A stretch of DNA of 16,010 nt. Source: Zeimonas sp044507525 (GTDB lineage: Bacteria; Pseudomonadota; Gammaproteobacteria; Burkholderiales; Burkholderiaceae_E). Location of the stretch: assembly GCA_044507525.1 (NCBI GenBank), contig JBIQJM010000073.1, positions 1-16,010 of the forward strand. Direction: 5' to 3'. This document shows positions 1 to 7,221 of the stretch, piece by piece. The translations under genes and the position numbers were made by a program. Under the pieces are notes generated by a model. That model did not search any database. It worked only from the letters and a program-made list of their open reading frames with translations, and had not been told where the DNA came from. Numbering within the stretch: the stretch's first letter is position 1; every line of letters starts with the position of its first letter.

Positions 1-1623
1 GATCGAGTCGAAGTCGATCTTCTTCGCGCGATCGAGTCCGCCGCCGACGATGCCCGGGAACGCGATGATCAGCGCGACCATCGCCAGCTGGATGACGACG
101 AAGGGGATCGCGCCGCGGTAGATGTCGCCGATCGTGATCGGCGCGATGCGCCTGCCGGTCAGCTTGTCGATGTACGCGGTGGCCGGCGCGACGCTGCGCA
201 GGTAGAACAGCGCGAAGCCGAAGGGCGGATGCATGAACGAGGTCTGCATGTTCACCGCCAGCAGCACGCCGAACCAGACCAGGTCGATGCCGAGCTTTTC
301 CGCGACCGGTGCGAGCAGCGGGATCATGATGAACGCCAGCTCGAAGAAGTCGAGGAAGAACGCGAGCACGAAGATCAGCAGGTTGACGACGATCAGGAAG
401 CCGATCTCGCCGCCGGGAAGGCTGGTGAGCAGGTGCTCGATCCAGCGTCCGCCGTCCAGGCCCTGGAACACGAGGTTGAAGGTCGTCGAACCGATCAGGA
501 TGAACATGACGAAGCTCGAGAGCTTTGCCGTCGTGTTCAGCGCCTGTCGTGTCAGGGACCAGCTCAGGCGCTTGCGCGAGATCGCCATCACGAGAGCGCC
601 CACCGCGCCCATCGCGCCGCCTTCGGTGGGGGTGGCGACACCGAGGAAGATCGTGCCGAGCACGAGGAAGATCAGGGCGAGCGGCGGGATCAGCACGAAG
701 GTGACGCGCTCGGCCATGCGCGACAGCAGGCGCAGTCCCGGCAGCCGGTCGATGACTGCCACGGCGAACGCGAACAGCACGCCGGCGCACAGCGAGATGA
801 TGATCGTCTCGTCGGTGGCCGCCTGCCTCGATGCGTCGCCGCCGAGGAAGCCGCGGATCGGATCGATCCAGTGGGCGACGGAGAGCCCGACTGCGAGCGA
901 CACCGCGAACAGCACGACGAGCGAGCGCATCCCGCTGCTGCCGTCGTTCTCCCGAATGGTGCGCGCGTCGGCGGGCAGCGCCGGTGCCGCAGCGGGCTTG
1001 AACGTGGCGATGATGGCCACGTAGGCCAGGTACAGACCGACGAGCATGAAGCCGGGCACGAACGCGCCCTTGTACATGTCGCCGACGCTGCGACCGAGCT
1101 GGTCGGCCATCACGATCAGCACCAGCGACGGCGGGATGATCTGCGCCAGCGTGCCGGAGGCGGCGATGGCGCCGGTGGCCAGCCGCCGGTCGTAGCCGTA
1201 GCGCAGCATGATCGGCAGCGAGATCAGGCCCATCGAGATCACCGACGCCGCGACCACGCCGGTGGTCGCCGCGAGCATCGCGCCGACGAGCACGACCGCG
1301 TAGGCGAGGCCGCCGCGAACGGGCCCGAAGAGCTGGCCGATCGTGTCGAGCAGGTCTTCGGCCATGCCGCTGCGCTCGAGGATCAGCCCCATGAACGTGA
1401 AGAACGGGACGGCCAGCAGCGTCTCGTTCGACATGATCCCGAAGATGCGCAGTGGCAACGCCTGGAACAGCAGCGGCGGCAGCAGTCCCAGCTCGATGCC
1501 GATCGCACCGAAGGCCATGCCGCAGGCCGCCAGCGCAAAGGCGACCGGGTAGCCGAACAGCAGGAAGAGGACGAGCGCGCCGAACATGATCGGCGCGATG
1601 TTCGTGGAGAAGAATTCGGTCAC
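1..1623 (-). CDS. dctM: TRAP transporter large permease, DctM-type, long form (C-terminus cut by window edge)
   Basis: This is the large (about 12-helix) membrane subunit of a tripartite ATP-independent periplasmic transporter, which carries the substrate across the inner membrane using an ion gradient. Reading down from a GTG at 1623, the frame is open to base 1, giving 541 residues. The start reads VTEFFSTNIAPIMFG and is followed by hydrophobic helices with DctM hallmarks: a GATGVV-like stretch becomes AATTGVVAASV near residue 120, then GTLAQIIPPSLVLIVMAD, and later GVATPTEGGAMGA and MHPPFGFALFYLRSVAP. Between about residues 208 and 300 there is a polar linker plus two extra hydrophobic segments, so the protein is clearly longer than the usual ~425-residue DctM. 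This resembles the long subgroup often named mannitol/chloroaromatic-type, a name that does not fix the substrate. The gene starts 7 nt after the dctQ stop, so the two are surely co-transcribed. The dctQ stop codon lies inside a GGTGATCC Shine-Dalgarno-like stretch. Confidence 0.93.
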   Translation of the reverse strand, partial: MTEFFSTNIAPIMFGALVLFLLFGYPVAFALAACGMAFGAIGIELGLLPPLLFQALPLRIFGIMSNETLLAVPFFTFMGLILERSGMAEDLLDTIGQLFGPVRGGLAYAVVLVGAMLAATTGVVAASVISMGLISLPIMLRYGYDRRLATGAIAASGTLAQIIPPSLVLIVMADQLGRSVGDMYKGAFVPGFMLVGLYLAYVAIIATFKPAAAPALPADARTIRENDGSSGMRSLVVLFAVSLAVGLSVAHWIDPIRGFLGGDASRQAATDETIIISLCAGVLFAFAVAVIDRLPGLRLLSRMAERVTFVLIPPLALIFLVLGTIFLGVATPTEGGAMGAVGALVMAISRKRLSWSLTRQALNTTAKLSSFVMFILIGSTTFNLVFQGLDGGRWIEHLLTSLPGGEIGFLIVVNLLIFVLAFFLDFFELAFIMIPLLAPVAEKLGIDLVWFGVLLAVNMQTSFMHPPFGFALFYLRSVAPATAYIDKLTGRRIAPITIGDIYRGAIPFVVIQLAMVALIIAFPGIVGGGLDRAKKIDFDSI

Positions 1624-1630
1624 GGACGGA

Positions 1631-2248
1631 TCACCGCGTTTCGTTCGGCGGCGGCGAAACGGCGTCGCCCGCGTGCTGCTCGCGGACGTACTCTGCGAGC
1701 TCTTCCTCCGCGCTCGGGGCGGGCGCGCGCGCAGCGGGATCGGGCGCGCGGCCGGCGAGGAAGGCGATGCGCTTGATCGTCTCGGACATCGCCTGCAGCG
1801 CGAGCAGCGTGAAGCCGACCGGAACGACGAGGTAGACCGGCCAGCGGATCAGCCCGCCGGCGTTCGACGACATCTCGCCCGAGACCCAGGCGCTCCAGAA
1901 GAACCGCCAGCTCAGGAAGATGATCAGCGTCGCGAAGGGCAGCAGGAAGACCAGCGAGCCGACGATGTCGACGATCGCGCGTCCGCGCGCCGACAGCCGC
2001 CCGCTGAGCACGTCGATGCGCACGTGCTCGTCGTTCAGCAGCGTGTAGCCGGCGGCGAGCACAAAGACCGCCGCGTACAGGTACCACTGGATCTCGAGCA
2101 GCGCATTCGAGCTCATGCTGAAGATCTTGCGCACGGTGGCGTTGCCGGCGCTGATCAGCGTCGATGCGAGCACCAGCCACAGCACGGTGCGCCCCACGCG
2201 GTCGTTCAGCGCATCGATCGCGCGCGCGAACGCGAGCAGCGAGTTCAA
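1631..2248 (-). CDS. dctQ: TRAP transporter small permease, DctQ-type
   Basis: This is the four-helix small membrane subunit of the TRAP transporter, which pairs with DctM. The product is 205 aa with four hydrophobic segments at roughly residues 20-40, 52-72, 90-115 and 138-158. It shows the family pattern of EIQWYLYAAVF followed by a DEHVRIDV motif after the second helix. The tail (about residue 170 on) is Ala/Pro/Glu-rich and probably cytoplasmic. I chose the TTG at 2248 because a very strong Shine-Dalgarno, AGAGGTGATC, ends 2 nt before it. An ATG 45 nt further upstream (2293) would start the protein inside an inverted repeat and has no ribosome site. The gene is followed after 7 nt by dctM. 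Upstream lies a CNNM-family gene rather than the dctP usually seen in dctPQM operons, so the binding protein must be encoded past the left edge or elsewhere. Confidence 0.9.
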   Translation of the reverse strand: MNSLLAFARAIDALNDRVGRTVLWLVLASTLISAGNATVRKIFSMSSNALLEIQWYLYAAVFVLAAGYTLLNDEHVRIDVLSGRLSARGRAIVDIVGSLVFLLPFATLIIFLSWRFFWSAWVSGEMSSNAGGLIRWPVYLVVPVGFTLLALQAMSETIKRIAFLAGRAPDPAARAPAPSAEEELAEYVREQHAGDAVSPPPNETR

Positions 2249-2250
2249 CG

Positions 2251-2260
2251 GATCACCTCT
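2251..2260 (-). promoter_or_regulatory. Strong ribosome binding site that fixes the dctQ TTG start
   Basis: On the minus strand this reads AGAGGTGATC, complementary over nearly its whole length to the 3' end of 16S rRNA, and it is followed by CG and then TTG. It supports a non-ATG start at 2248 over the in-frame ATG at 2293. The spacing is short if counted from the last paired base but normal if counted from the GAGG core. Confidence 0.65.
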
Positions 2261-2280
2261 GCGGTCCTCGGCCGTACACG

Positions 2281-2319
2281 AAAAGCGCGCCATTCTCCAC
2301 CAGCGGACCGATGGCGCGC
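2281..2319 (-). terminator. Candidate intrinsic terminator after the CNNM gene (stem-loop plus T4)
   Basis: On the minus strand, GCGCGCCAT (2311-2319) and ATGGCGCGC (2285-2293) form a perfect 9-bp inverted repeat around a 17-nt loop, followed at once by TTTT (2281-2284). It sits 65 nt past the stop codon of the CNNM gene and 32 nt before dctQ, so it would separate the two same-strand genes. The T-tract is short and the loop is long, so it may terminate only partly, or act instead as a protein-binding palindrome for the dctQM promoter. Confidence 0.45.
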
Positions 2320-2384
2320 AATGCGGACTTCACGCGTATCCGCGCCGCGCGAGCGGCATCGCGCCCGCGCCGCGGGCCTGCGCC

Positions 2385-3710
2385 TCACTCCTGCGGCGGC
2401 GGGGCGGCCTCCTCGTCGACGAGCGGCGCGAGCGGAACCAGCGTCGCGAGGACCTTGTCGACGCGCTTGCCGTCCATGTCGACGACCTCGAAACGCCAGT
2501 TTTCCCAGACGACGGTGTCGCCCGTCTGCGGCATTCGCCCGAGCATCAGCATCAGCATGCCGCTCAACGCCTGGTAGCGTTCGCGCTCCTCCTCCGGCAG
2601 CGTGCGCAGCGAGAGGCGATCCTTCAGCTCCGGCGTCGGAATCAGGCCGTCGAGCAGCCACGAGCCGTCCTCCCGCTGGTACGCCCAGCTGTCGTCGATG
2701 TCGCCGGTGGCGAACTCGCCGGTGATCGCCTCGAGCAGGTCGTGCAGCGTGATCAGTCCCTGCACCTCGCCGTATTCGTCGATGACGAGCGCGATCTGCG
2801 TGTTCGAGCTGCGGAAGTTCTCGAGCAGCTCCATGCCGGTGAGCGTCTCCGGCACGTAGAGCATCTCCTGCAGGTTGGCCGCGAGGTCGATCCGTCCGCC
2901 GCGCAACGACTGCGCGAGCAGCTGCTTGGCATGCACGAAGCCGAGCACTTCGTCGAGTCCGCCCCGGCAGACCGGGAAACGCGAATGTTCGGACTCGGCG
3001 ATCTTGGCCAGGTTCGGATCGAGGCCTTCGGAGACGTCGAGCCAGACGATGTCGGGCCGGGGCACCATCAGCGACGAGATCTGCCGATCGTCGAGCCGGA
3101 AGACGTTGCGCACCATCGCGTGCTCGCTGCGCTCGATGACGCCGGACTCCGAGCCCTCGGCGAGCATCGCGTGGATCTCCTCCTCGGTGACCGAAGGCGA
3201 GGTGATGCGGTGCGCCCCGAAGGCGCGCAGCAGCAGGTCGGTGGACCACGACAACAGCCGCACGAAGGGGCGTGTCAGCTTGGCAAGGATCGTCATCGCG
3301 CGTGCGACGTAGCGCGCGACGTTCTCGGGGTTGATCTGGCCGAGGCGCTTGGGCACGAGTTCGCCGACGACGATCGACACGTACGTGACGACGACGACGA
3401 CGAGCGCGGTGGCGGCCCAGTCGGAGTACGGCTGTGCGGCGCCGAAGGTCTCCAGCCAGTCGGCGAAGGGGTCGGCCAGGGCTGCCTGGCCGACGATCCC
3501 GTTCAGGATGCCGATCGACGTGATCCCGATCTGGATCGTGGAGAGGAAGCGATTCGGGTCGGAGCCGAGCGCGAGGGCGAGCGACGCGCCGCGGTCGCCG
3601 TCCTCGGCGAGCTTCTGCAGGCGCGCCTTGCGCGCGGTGACCAGCGCGATCTCGGACATCGCGAACAGACCGTTCAGCACGATCAGTGCGAACAGGATGG
3701 CGATGTCCAT
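2385..3710 (-). CDS. CNNM / CBS-pair / CorC-type transporter-associated membrane protein (hemolysin C family)
   Basis: This 441-aa inner-membrane protein has the full domain order of the CorB/CNNM family. The N-terminal CNNM (DUF21) membrane domain covers about residues 1-180, starting MDIAILFALIVLNGLFAMSE, with later hydrophobic helices around 58-80, 97-120 and 130-155. Two CBS domains follow at about 205-330, including the MVPRPDIVWLD and VIDEYGEVQGLITLHDLLEAI patches. A CorC_HlyC C-terminal domain spans about 345-430. Family members have been linked to Mg2+/Co2+ export or ion homeostasis, and the CBS pair is expected to bind adenine nucleotides. The name 'hemolysin' is historical. Length and domain content are normal. 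The ATG at 3710 lacks a clear Shine-Dalgarno, but it fits the family's N-terminus. The codons for five consecutive valines (3387-3401) form a short GTC repeat. The gene is single, with a candidate terminator after it and a divergent TRAP system in front. Metal specificity cannot be told. Confidence 0.92.
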   Translation of the reverse strand: MDIAILFALIVLNGLFAMSEIALVTARKARLQKLAEDGDRGASLALALGSDPNRFLSTIQIGITSIGILNGIVGQAALADPFADWLETFGAAQPYSDWAATALVVVVVTYVSIVVGELVPKRLGQINPENVARYVARAMTILAKLTRPFVRLLSWSTDLLLRAFGAHRITSPSVTEEEIHAMLAEGSESGVIERSEHAMVRNVFRLDDRQISSLMVPRPDIVWLDVSEGLDPNLAKIAESEHSRFPVCRGGLDEVLGFVHAKQLLAQSLRGGRIDLAANLQEMLYVPETLTGMELLENFRSSNTQIALVIDEYGEVQGLITLHDLLEAITGEFATGDIDDSWAYQREDGSWLLDGLIPTPELKDRLSLRTLPEEERERYQALSGMLMLMLGRMPQTGDTVVWENWRFEVVDMDGKRVDKVLATLVPLAPLVDEEAAPPPQE

Positions 3711-3852
3711 CAGTTCGCGTGCACCGTTCGGTCAGGCGGGCGGATCGGGAAGCGGGCGCCGGTGCGGCGCCATCGAGGCTCGGATTCGTTCATTCAGTCA
3801 GGCGGGTGCACGAGGGGTTCGTCCCGACCTGCCCAGGCTGCAAGACGGACCG

Positions 3853-3858
3853 ATTATA
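3853..3858 (-). promoter_or_regulatory. Candidate -10 element for the CNNM gene
   Basis: On the minus strand this is a perfect TATAAT. The hexamer 17 bp upstream (TTTTCG, 3876-3881) is a poor match to a -35. If used, it would give a leader of about 135 nt before the CNNM start. The hexamer is notable because A/T-rich stretches are very rare here. Confidence 0.4.
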
Positions 3859-3870
3859 GCCGCGGCTCCG

Positions 3871-3894
3871 TGCGCCGAAAACGCCATCGGCGCA
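3871..3894. repeat. Inverted repeat, candidate operator
   Basis: TGCGCCGA (3871-3878) and TCGGCGCA (3887-3894) form a perfect 8-bp dyad around 8 nt (AAACGCCA). It covers the position of the -35 box for the minus-strand TATAAT, which is where a repressor site would be expected. No T-tract follows in either direction, so it is unlikely to be a terminator. Confidence 0.4.
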
Positions 3895-4028
3895 GCGGGT
3901 CGGGATCGGGGGTATCCCCAGAGAGCCGTGCCGGCTGCGGGCGGTATCATCGGGCACCACACGTACGGCGCAGGCCGACCGGGCGTCCGGCCCTCGTCGC
4001 GCCCGTCGAAGAACACTGGAGACGATAT

Positions 4029-4988
4029 ATGGTGAAGAGAGTCCTGCTCGCGATCCTGGCGGTCGCCGCGTTCGGTGTAGGCAGCTTCGCCGCCGCACAG
4101 ACCACCCGGCTTTCCATCGGCACCGGCGGCACCGGCGGCGTGTACTACCCGATGGGGGGCGGCATGGCCGCCGTCCTGTCGAAGTACGTTCCCGGCTGGG
4201 AGGCCACCGCCGAGGTCACCGGCGCTTCGGTGGCCAACCTGCAGTTGATCGGCCAGGGCAAGCAGGACATCGGCTTCACGATGGCCGACGCCGCCTGGGA
4301 TGCCGTCTCCGGCAACGCGAAGTTCAAGGACCGCAAGGTCGACGCGCGCACGCTGATGGTGCTCTATCCGAACAAGATGCACGTCGTCACGACCGCGGAC
4401 AGCGGCATCGCCACCGTCGCCGACCTGAAAGGCAAACGCATCTCCACCGGCGAGCCGAACAGCGGCACCGAGGTGATGGCGATGCGGCTGCTCGAGGCCG
4501 CCGGCGTCGGCACCGATTTCCAGCGCGAGCGGCTTTCGGTCGCCGAAGGCGTCAACGCGATGAAGGACCGCAAGATCGACGCGCTGATCTGGGTCGGCGG
4601 CCTGCCCACCGCGGCGATCACCGACCTGGCGACGACGCCCAACATGCAGATCCGGCTGATCGATCACGCGCAGTACGCCGACGCGATGAACCGGAAATGG
4701 GGGCCGCTGTACGTCAAGGGCCAGATCCCCGCCGGCACCTACAAGGGCCAGGACGCGGACGTCGCCAACCTCGACGTCTGGAACCTGCTGGTCGCCGACC
4801 AGAAGATGAGCGACGAGATGGCGTACACCATCGTCAAGACGCTGTTCGAGAAGAAGGACGAGCTGGTCGCCGTGCACCGCGAGGCGAAGAACATCACGCT
4901 CGAGGCGCAGGGTTCGGGCTCGCCGATCCCGCTGCATCCGGGCGCGCGCAAGTACTACGAAGAGCGCGGCGTCAAGTTCGCCAACTGA
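4029..4988 (+). CDS. TAXI-family TRAP transporter solute-binding protein
   Basis: This 319-aa periplasmic protein captures the substrate for the fused permease encoded next. A Sec signal peptide is visible at residues 1-23 (VKR, then a hydrophobic core, then AAA before Q24). The mature part opens with the TAXI hallmark LSIGTGGTGGVYYPMGGGMA. It continues with GASVANLQLIGQGKQDIGF, the DLKGKRISTGEPNSGTEVMA segment of a type II periplasmic binding fold, and a C-terminal PLHPGARKYYEERG motif that is standard in the family. Length is typical. The ATG at 4029 is preceded by GGAG (4018-4021) at a 7-nt spacing, and this start gives a proper signal peptide; the much longer open frame upstream is a shadow. 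TAXI proteins have been associated with glutamate or dicarboxylate-like ligands in a few cases, but the substrate here is unknown. The permease starts 150 nt downstream, after a stem-loop. Confidence 0.95.
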   Translation: MVKRVLLAILAVAAFGVGSFAAAQTTRLSIGTGGTGGVYYPMGGGMAAVLSKYVPGWEATAEVTGASVANLQLIGQGKQDIGFTMADAAWDAVSGNAKFKDRKVDARTLMVLYPNKMHVVTTADSGIATVADLKGKRISTGEPNSGTEVMAMRLLEAAGVGTDFQRERLSVAEGVNAMKDRKIDALIWVGGLPTAAITDLATTPNMQIRLIDHAQYADAMNRKWGPLYVKGQIPAGTYKGQDADVANLDVWNLLVADQKMSDEMAYTIVKTLFEKKDELVAVHREAKNITLEAQGSGSPIPLHPGARKYYEERGVKFAN

Positions 4989-5087
4989 GGCACCGGCCGG
5001 AATCCCGTCCGAAGCACTCGCGAGGCGCGCCGCCGGGGCGTTCCGGTGCGCGCCCTCGCCGGCGGTCGCCGATCGTGACGGCCGCGG

Positions 5088-5111
5088 GCGGCCGCCCGGT
5101 CGGGCGGCCGC
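5088..5111 (+). terminator. GC-rich stem-loop between TRAP binding-protein and permease genes
   Basis: GCGGCCGCCCG (5088-5098) and CGGGCGGCCGC (5101-5111) are perfect 11-bp complements separated by 2 nt, so a hairpin of 10 pairs with a GGTC loop is expected. It is followed by TCCCGTTTCCC, with only three T's in a row, so full termination is unlikely. Its place in a 150-nt gap inside an operon fits a 3'-end protector or partial terminator that would leave more binding-protein mRNA than permease mRNA, as is seen in many binding-protein transporter operons. That role is inferred. Confidence 0.5.
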
Positions 5112-5138
5112 TCCCGTTTCCCGCGCCTGGACCCGTCG

Positions 5139-7121
5139 ATGACCGAGGACCCACACTCCACCGCCTCCGACCCCGCCGTGCGCGAAGAACGGCTGCACGC
5201 CGCCGAGCGCTTCGTGGAAGAGGAGGAGGGCGCGGTCAGCCGCTTCGGCGGCCCGCTGCAGCTGTTCGTCACCGTGGTGCTGGTGACGATGTCGCTGTTC
5301 CACCTGTACGCGGCCGCGTGGATCGTGCCGACGCTGACGCTTCGCCCGGTCCACGTCGGCTTCATGCTGCTGCTGGTGTTCCTGATCTACCCGGCGACGC
5401 CGCGGTTGCGCAACCGACTGATGTGGTACGACGTCGTGCTCGCGCTGGCGGGCGTCGCGACGATCGTGCACATCCTGGCCGGCGGCTACGATTTCTGGGA
5501 TCGCAGCACCTTCCCCGAGCAGGCCGACCTGGTCTACGGGGTGCTGTTCGTCGTGCTCGTCCTCGAGGCCGCGCGCCGCACGACCGGCTGGATCATGCCG
5601 GCGGTCGTGCTCGTCTTCGTCGCCTATGCCTTCCTCGGCCCGTGGCTTCCCGGGCACTGGGCGCACCGCGGCTATGACGTCGGCAGCATGGTCGGCGTGA
5701 TGTACATGTCGCTCGAGGGCATCTTCGGCACGGCGATCGACGTCTCGGCGACGCTGATCATCCTGTTCACGATCTTCGGTGCGTTCCTGCAGCACTCGGG
5801 CGCGGGCAAGTTCTTCCTCGACTTCAGCTTCTCGCTGCTCGGCGGCAGGCGTTCGGGTGCCGGGCGCACCGTCGTGCTGTCGTCGTTCCTGCTCGGCGGC
5901 CCTTCGGGCTCGGGCGTCGCCACTACGGTGACGATCGGCACGGTCGCCTGGCCGATGCTCGAGAAGGCGGGCTACGAGCGCAACGCCGCCGGGGGCCTGC
6001 TCGCCGCAGGCGGCCTGGGCGCGATCATCTCGCCGCCGGTGCTCGGCGCCGCCGCGTTCCTGATCGCCGAGTTCCTGAAGATCTCGTACCTGGACGTGCT
6101 GCGGATGGCGGTCATCCCGACCTGCCTCTACTACCTGTCGCTGTTCCTGATGGTGGAGATCGACGCGCGCAAGTACGGGTCGCGCGCGATGCTGGCGCCG
6201 CCGGCGATGAGCGCCGCACGGCTGGCCCGGCGGTACTGGTTCCACTTCCTCTCGCTCGTCGCGATCATCGGCTTCATGGTCTACGGCTTCTCGCCGTTGA
6301 TGTCGGTGTTCTGGGCGACCGTCACCGCCTTCGTCGCGAGCTTCTGCACGCGCGAGACGGCCATGTGGCCGCGCAAGCTGGTCGCCGCGCTCTCCGACGG
6401 GTCGCGCCAGGCGCTGAACGTGGCCGCCACCTGCGCGGCGGCCGGCATCATCGTCGGCGTCGTCGGCAAGACCGGACTGGGACTGAAGTTCAGCTCGATC
6501 GTGATCGCCTACGCGGGCGGCAGCCTGATGCTCACCGCCATCTACACTTCGCTGATCGTCTGGATCATCGGGCTCGCGGTGCCGGTCACCGCGAGCTACA
6601 TCATCTGCGCGGTGATCGCCGCGCCGGCGCTCACCAAGCTCGGCGTTCCCGACTACGCCGCGCACATGTTCATCTTCTATTACGCGGTGCTCTCCGAAGT
6701 CTCCCCGCCGACCGCGCTCTCTCCGTTCGCCGCCGCGGCGATCACCGACGGCGACCCCTATCGCACGACGCTGCAGTCGTGGAAATACACGCTGCCGGCG
6801 TTCCTGCTGCCGTTCGTGTTCGTGCTCGATCCGGCCGGTGCCGGCCTGCTGCTGACGCCGCCGCCGGGCGTCGAGTGGACGCGCGTGGCATGGATCGTGT
6901 TCACGGCCGCGGCCGGGATCGCGGCGCTGGCCGGCGGCGCGCAGAACTGGGTCTGGCTGCGCTGCCGGGCATGGGAGCGCATCGCGCTGGTCGCGGCGGG
7001 GCTGCTGCTCGTGTATCCGCATCCCGCGGCCGATGCCACCGGGCTCGCGCTGCTCGCGTTCGCCGTCGTCTCGCAGTGGCTGCGTACGCGTCGCGGCAGG
7101 GCCGCGCCCACCGCCGCCTGA
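5139..7121 (+). CDS. TRAP transporter fused 4TM/12TM permease (DctQ-DctM fusion, TAXI type)
   Basis: This 660-aa inner-membrane protein joins the small and large TRAP permease subunits in one chain, as is usual for TAXI-type systems. Residues 1-37 form a charged cytoplasmic tail with a run of acidic residues (EEEEG). A DctQ-like four-helix part spans about 40-185. The DctM-like part follows with family patches: GTAIDVSATLIILFTIFGAFL, GGPSGSGVATTVTIGTVAWPM, then GGLLAAGGLGAIISPPVLGAAAF, and near the end SEVSPPTALSPFAAAAITDGDP. The last ~80 residues are further hydrophobic segments ending in a basic tail. The ATG at 5139 follows a modest GGA and gives the expected N-terminus. It lies downstream of, and surely in one operon with, the TAXI binding protein. 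The convergent argH gene ends 100 nt later. Substrate and coupling ion are unknown. Confidence 0.95.
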   Translation: MTEDPHSTASDPAVREERLHAAERFVEEEEGAVSRFGGPLQLFVTVVLVTMSLFHLYAAAWIVPTLTLRPVHVGFMLLLVFLIYPATPRLRNRLMWYDVVLALAGVATIVHILAGGYDFWDRSTFPEQADLVYGVLFVVLVLEAARRTTGWIMPAVVLVFVAYAFLGPWLPGHWAHRGYDVGSMVGVMYMSLEGIFGTAIDVSATLIILFTIFGAFLQHSGAGKFFLDFSFSLLGGRRSGAGRTVVLSSFLLGGPSGSGVATTVTIGTVAWPMLEKAGYERNAAGGLLAAGGLGAIISPPVLGAAAFLIAEFLKISYLDVLRMAVIPTCLYYLSLFLMVEIDARKYGSRAMLAPPAMSAARLARRYWFHFLSLVAIIGFMVYGFSPLMSVFWATVTAFVASFCTRETAMWPRKLVAALSDGSRQALNVAATCAAAGIIVGVVGKTGLGLKFSSIVIAYAGGSLMLTAIYTSLIVWIIGLAVPVTASYIICAVIAAPALTKLGVPDYAAHMFIFYYAVLSEVSPPTALSPFAAAAITDGDPYRTTLQSWKYTLPAFLLPFVFVLDPAGAGLLLTPPPGVEWTRVAWIVFTAAAGIAALAGGAQNWVWLRCRAWERIALVAAGLLLVYPHPAADATGLALLAFAVVSQWLRTRRGRAAPTAA

Positions 7122-7221
7122 CGAGAATGGGTACCGCCGCCGGCGCGAGCGCCTTGCGTTCCATGTCGCCGCCGCGCCTGCCGGCGCGCAGCGGGATGCC
7201 CGTGCCTGCCAGCGATCGCCG

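Larger units (their letters stand above)
3711..4028. other. 318-bp divergent intergenic region between the CNNM gene and the TAXI-TRAP operon
   Basis: I see no convincing coding sequence here. The region should hold the promoters of both flanking genes. It contains a perfect TATAAT on the minus strand (3853-3858), an 8-bp inverted repeat around an 8-nt loop (3871-3894), a smaller palindrome GGGAT-N7-ATCCC (3902-3918) and a GGCGCCG-GTG-CGGCGCC hairpin (3755-3771). A TATCAT (3945-3950) could be a -10 element for the plus-strand operon, but I see no matching -35. The nonamer TCAGGCGGG occurs twice, about 65 bp apart (near 3732 and 3798). Confidence 0.6.

Noticed and set aside
229..1776. Plus-strand frame of 515 codons opposite dctM
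   Set aside because: Its composition (Arg/Asp/Glu/His/Gln-rich) is typical of an antisense shadow, while the opposite strand reads as an unmistakable DctM.
2249..2293. ATG at 2293 as the dctQ start
   Set aside because: It lies in the arm of an inverted repeat, has no ribosome site and adds unlike-family residues. TTG 2248 has an almost ideal Shine-Dalgarno.
3387..3401. Five tandem GAC units as a phase-variable repeat
   Set aside because: They encode five valines in a membrane helix of the CNNM protein, are in-frame triplets, and are too short to suggest slippage control.
7122..7221. Bidirectional terminator between the convergent fused permease and argH genes
   Set aside because: Only weak GC stems such as GCGCC/GGCGC are present and there is no T-tract on either strand, so I could not support a terminator.
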